Source: Candidatus Parabeggiatoa sp. nov. 2 (GTDB lineage: Bacteria > Pseudomonadota > Gammaproteobacteria > Beggiatoales > Beggiatoaceae). From it: a DNA stretch of 64,000 nt. The notes beneath the pieces are model-generated. The model ran no database searches, was not told the DNA's origin, and was given only the letters and a program-made list of their open reading frames with translations. Shown piece by piece: positions 62,836 through 64,000 of this stretch. The stretch lies in assembly GCA_002085445.1 (NCBI GenBank), contig NBMI01000017.1:24630-88629 (forward strand), given 5' to 3'. Positions within the stretch are counted from its first letter, which is position 1, and the number at the start of each line of letters is the position of its first letter. The position numbers and the translations under genes were made by a program.

Positions 62836-63858
62836 ATGAAGACAAAATTTCTCCTATTTGTTGTTATATATATATATTGTATCATTTTGTTGGGTTGTAA
62901 AAACGACGACGAAAATACTCAGGAAAAAGTGAGTGTTGCTGTTGTATTAAGTGTAGTGGAAAAAGACGGCGGCTTCAATGAATTTACCCTAAAAGGTGCC
63001 CGCCAAGCGGCGGAGAATTTTGACTTAGATTTTACCTATCTGGTTTCTTTCCCAAACCAATTTGAATTTGACATCAAAAAATTAGCTGACGACGGTTACG
63101 ATTTGATTATTGGACTTGGTTTTTTGATGACGGATGCGCTATCCAATGCAGCTAGCGCTTATCCTGATACCCATTTTGCCATTATGGACGTTGTTTACGA
63201 GAACTACGATGAGTTACCCAATGTCACCAGTTTGGCCTTTGCAGAAGATCAAGTCGGTTACCTCGCCGGTGCATTAGCGGGCTGCGTAACGGAAACTCAT
63301 GTTATTGGTACGGTGGCTGGTATGGAAATTCCGCCCGTCATCCGCTTTGTGACGGGTTTTCAGAAAGGGGCACTCAGTGTGAATCCAAGCGTAGTGGTAT
63401 TAAACGAATATATTCCTTCCTTCAACGATCCGATGACGGGACGACAAGTTGGTGAAGCGCACATCGCTCAAGGTGCAGACGTTATCTTTGCGGTTGCTGG
63501 CGAGACGGGCAATGGCGCTTTAGAAGCCGCCCATCAAGCTGGCATAAAGGCTATCGGCGTAGACGTTGACCAATATTATACCTTTCCTCAAATTGCCCGT
63601 TCTCTTATAACAAGTGCTATGAAAAAGGTCGATATGGTTGCCTACGATGCCGTCCGTGATTTTGTTGCTGGCAAACGTGGCATCGTTATTCGTGGCGCAG
63701 CCAGTACACTTGAAAGCGGCATCCGTCTTGCGACTGTCGCTAATGGTGGTGTTGGTTTAGCACCTTACCACGACTGGGAGAATAAAATTTCCGAACAGTG
63801 CAAACAGAAGGTGATAAATGCTCGGCAAAGGATTGCCATCGATCCGGTTAAGAAGTGA
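62836..63858 (+). CDS. BMP-family (PnrA-like) substrate-binding lipoprotein
   Basis: It is predicted to be the periplasmic lipoprotein of an ABC importer for nucleosides or a related ligand. From the ATG at 62836 it has 340 residues, with a hydrophobic signal and lipobox ILLGC near residue 21. Family features follow: KDGGFNEFTLKGARQAAE, DDGYDLIIGLGFLMTDAL, FAEDQVGYLAGALAG, IFAVAGETGNGALEAA, GIKAIGVDVDQYYTFP, and TSAMKKVDMVAYDAVRDF. A start 19 codons upstream would lie before the lipobox signal and is less likely. Permease and ATPase genes are not in the window and could lie to the right. Confidence 0.92.
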   Translation: MKTKFLLFVVIYIYCIILLGCKNDDENTQEKVSVAVVLSVVEKDGGFNEFTLKGARQAAENFDLDFTYLVSFPNQFEFDIKKLADDGYDLIIGLGFLMTDALSNAASAYPDTHFAIMDVVYENYDELPNVTSLAFAEDQVGYLAGALAGCVTETHVIGTVAGMEIPPVIRFVTGFQKGALSVNPSVVVLNEYIPSFNDPMTGRQVGEAHIAQGADVIFAVAGETGNGALEAAHQAGIKAIGVDVDQYYTFPQIARSLITSAMKKVDMVAYDAVRDFVAGKRGIVIRGAASTLESGIRLATVANGGVGLAPYHDWENKISEQCKQKVINARQRIAIDPVKK

Positions 63859-63889
63859 ATGAATTGAGTGTGATATCAATTTGAGATCA

Positions 63890-64000
63890 TGTTATCCAAT
63901 CCTTGTAGTTAGTGCGACTCGTTTGGCCTAATTAGATTTCGATGGGGCTGATACAGTTCAGCCAAGGAGACTCTATAAATAAAGCCTGATGGTAAAACTT
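63890..64000. other. Right edge, isolated ATCCAATCCTTGTAG unit
   Basis: A single inverted repeat unit follows the lipoprotein gene. The remaining bases show nothing further. Confidence 0.5.

Noticed and set aside
1..64000. tRNA or rRNA genes
   Set aside because: No cloverleaf-like or rRNA-like sequence was recognised by eye. A tRNAscan/Infernal run would be decisive.

Overview
The window looks like a contig from a repeat-laden gammaproteobacterium, most likely a Beggiatoaceae-type large sulfur bacterium (Thiomargarita, Thioploca or Beggiatoa relatives). This is inferred from the gene set (tol-pal with queC, ruvB, trhP/yegQ, an epmB remnant), from filamentous-haemagglutinin-like exoproteins and FAAL-PKS/NRPS genes of a type also common in cyanobacteria, and from a very high load of heptameric repeats, MITE-like elements and tandem arrays between nearly all genes. 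No rRNA, tRNA, CRISPR array or transposase gene was found.

Layout. 1-11.5 kb (minus strand): a FAAL-ACP-KS-AT-KR-ACP protein overlaps by 4 nt a TubC-docked NRPS that runs off the left edge. Together they would build a lipopeptide. 11.5-14.5 kb: repeat-rich DNA around a Nudix hydrolase. 14.5-28 kb: a membrane coiled-coil protein with a coupled 40-aa ORF, trhP, and three minus-strand genes for an Hsp70/actin-like SrfB-type ATPase, a dynamin-like GTPase and a membrane-anchored VWA protein. I read these three as one uncharacterised multi-component system. 28.5-38.5 kb (plus strand): ruvB, ybgC, a damaged tolQ, tolR, a truncated tolA copy, tolA, tolB, pal, a Tat-exported S74-chaperone protein where cpoB/ybgF would be expected, and queC. 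Almost every gap of this tol-pal locus carries an inserted element. 38.5-42.3 kb: a TpsA exoprotein gene bracketed by two near-identical arrays, with scrambled tpsA debris beside it. 43.6-50.2 kb (minus): a three-gene phosphorelay (REC-only protein, REC-histidine kinase, and a propeller hybrid kinase). 50.5-55.3 kb (minus): a double GxxExxY nuclease-like protein, a broken AAA15-type ATPase and an ATPase-PD-(D/E)XK fusion. 56.4-57.5 kb: a SAM methyltransferase and an epmB pseudogene between two long direct repeats. 58.5-64 kb: an App1/DUF2183 phosphatase, a second TpsA and a BMP-family binding lipoprotein.

Main themes. Repeats do more than fill gaps. Heptamers (ACTGATA, TAATGAT and TTTTTCA types) lie directly upstream of the starts of tolR and tolA, expand in frame inside an NRPS adenylation domain, and end YbgC and the short TolA copy. 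Other repeat families supply the C-termini of a histidine kinase and of TpsA2. Several genes show fresh damage (tolQ, the AAA15 ATPase, epmB, tpsA and LysR-like fragments), so the genome appears to be actively remodelled by repeats. All functional statements rest on motif recognition by eye. No database search was run.
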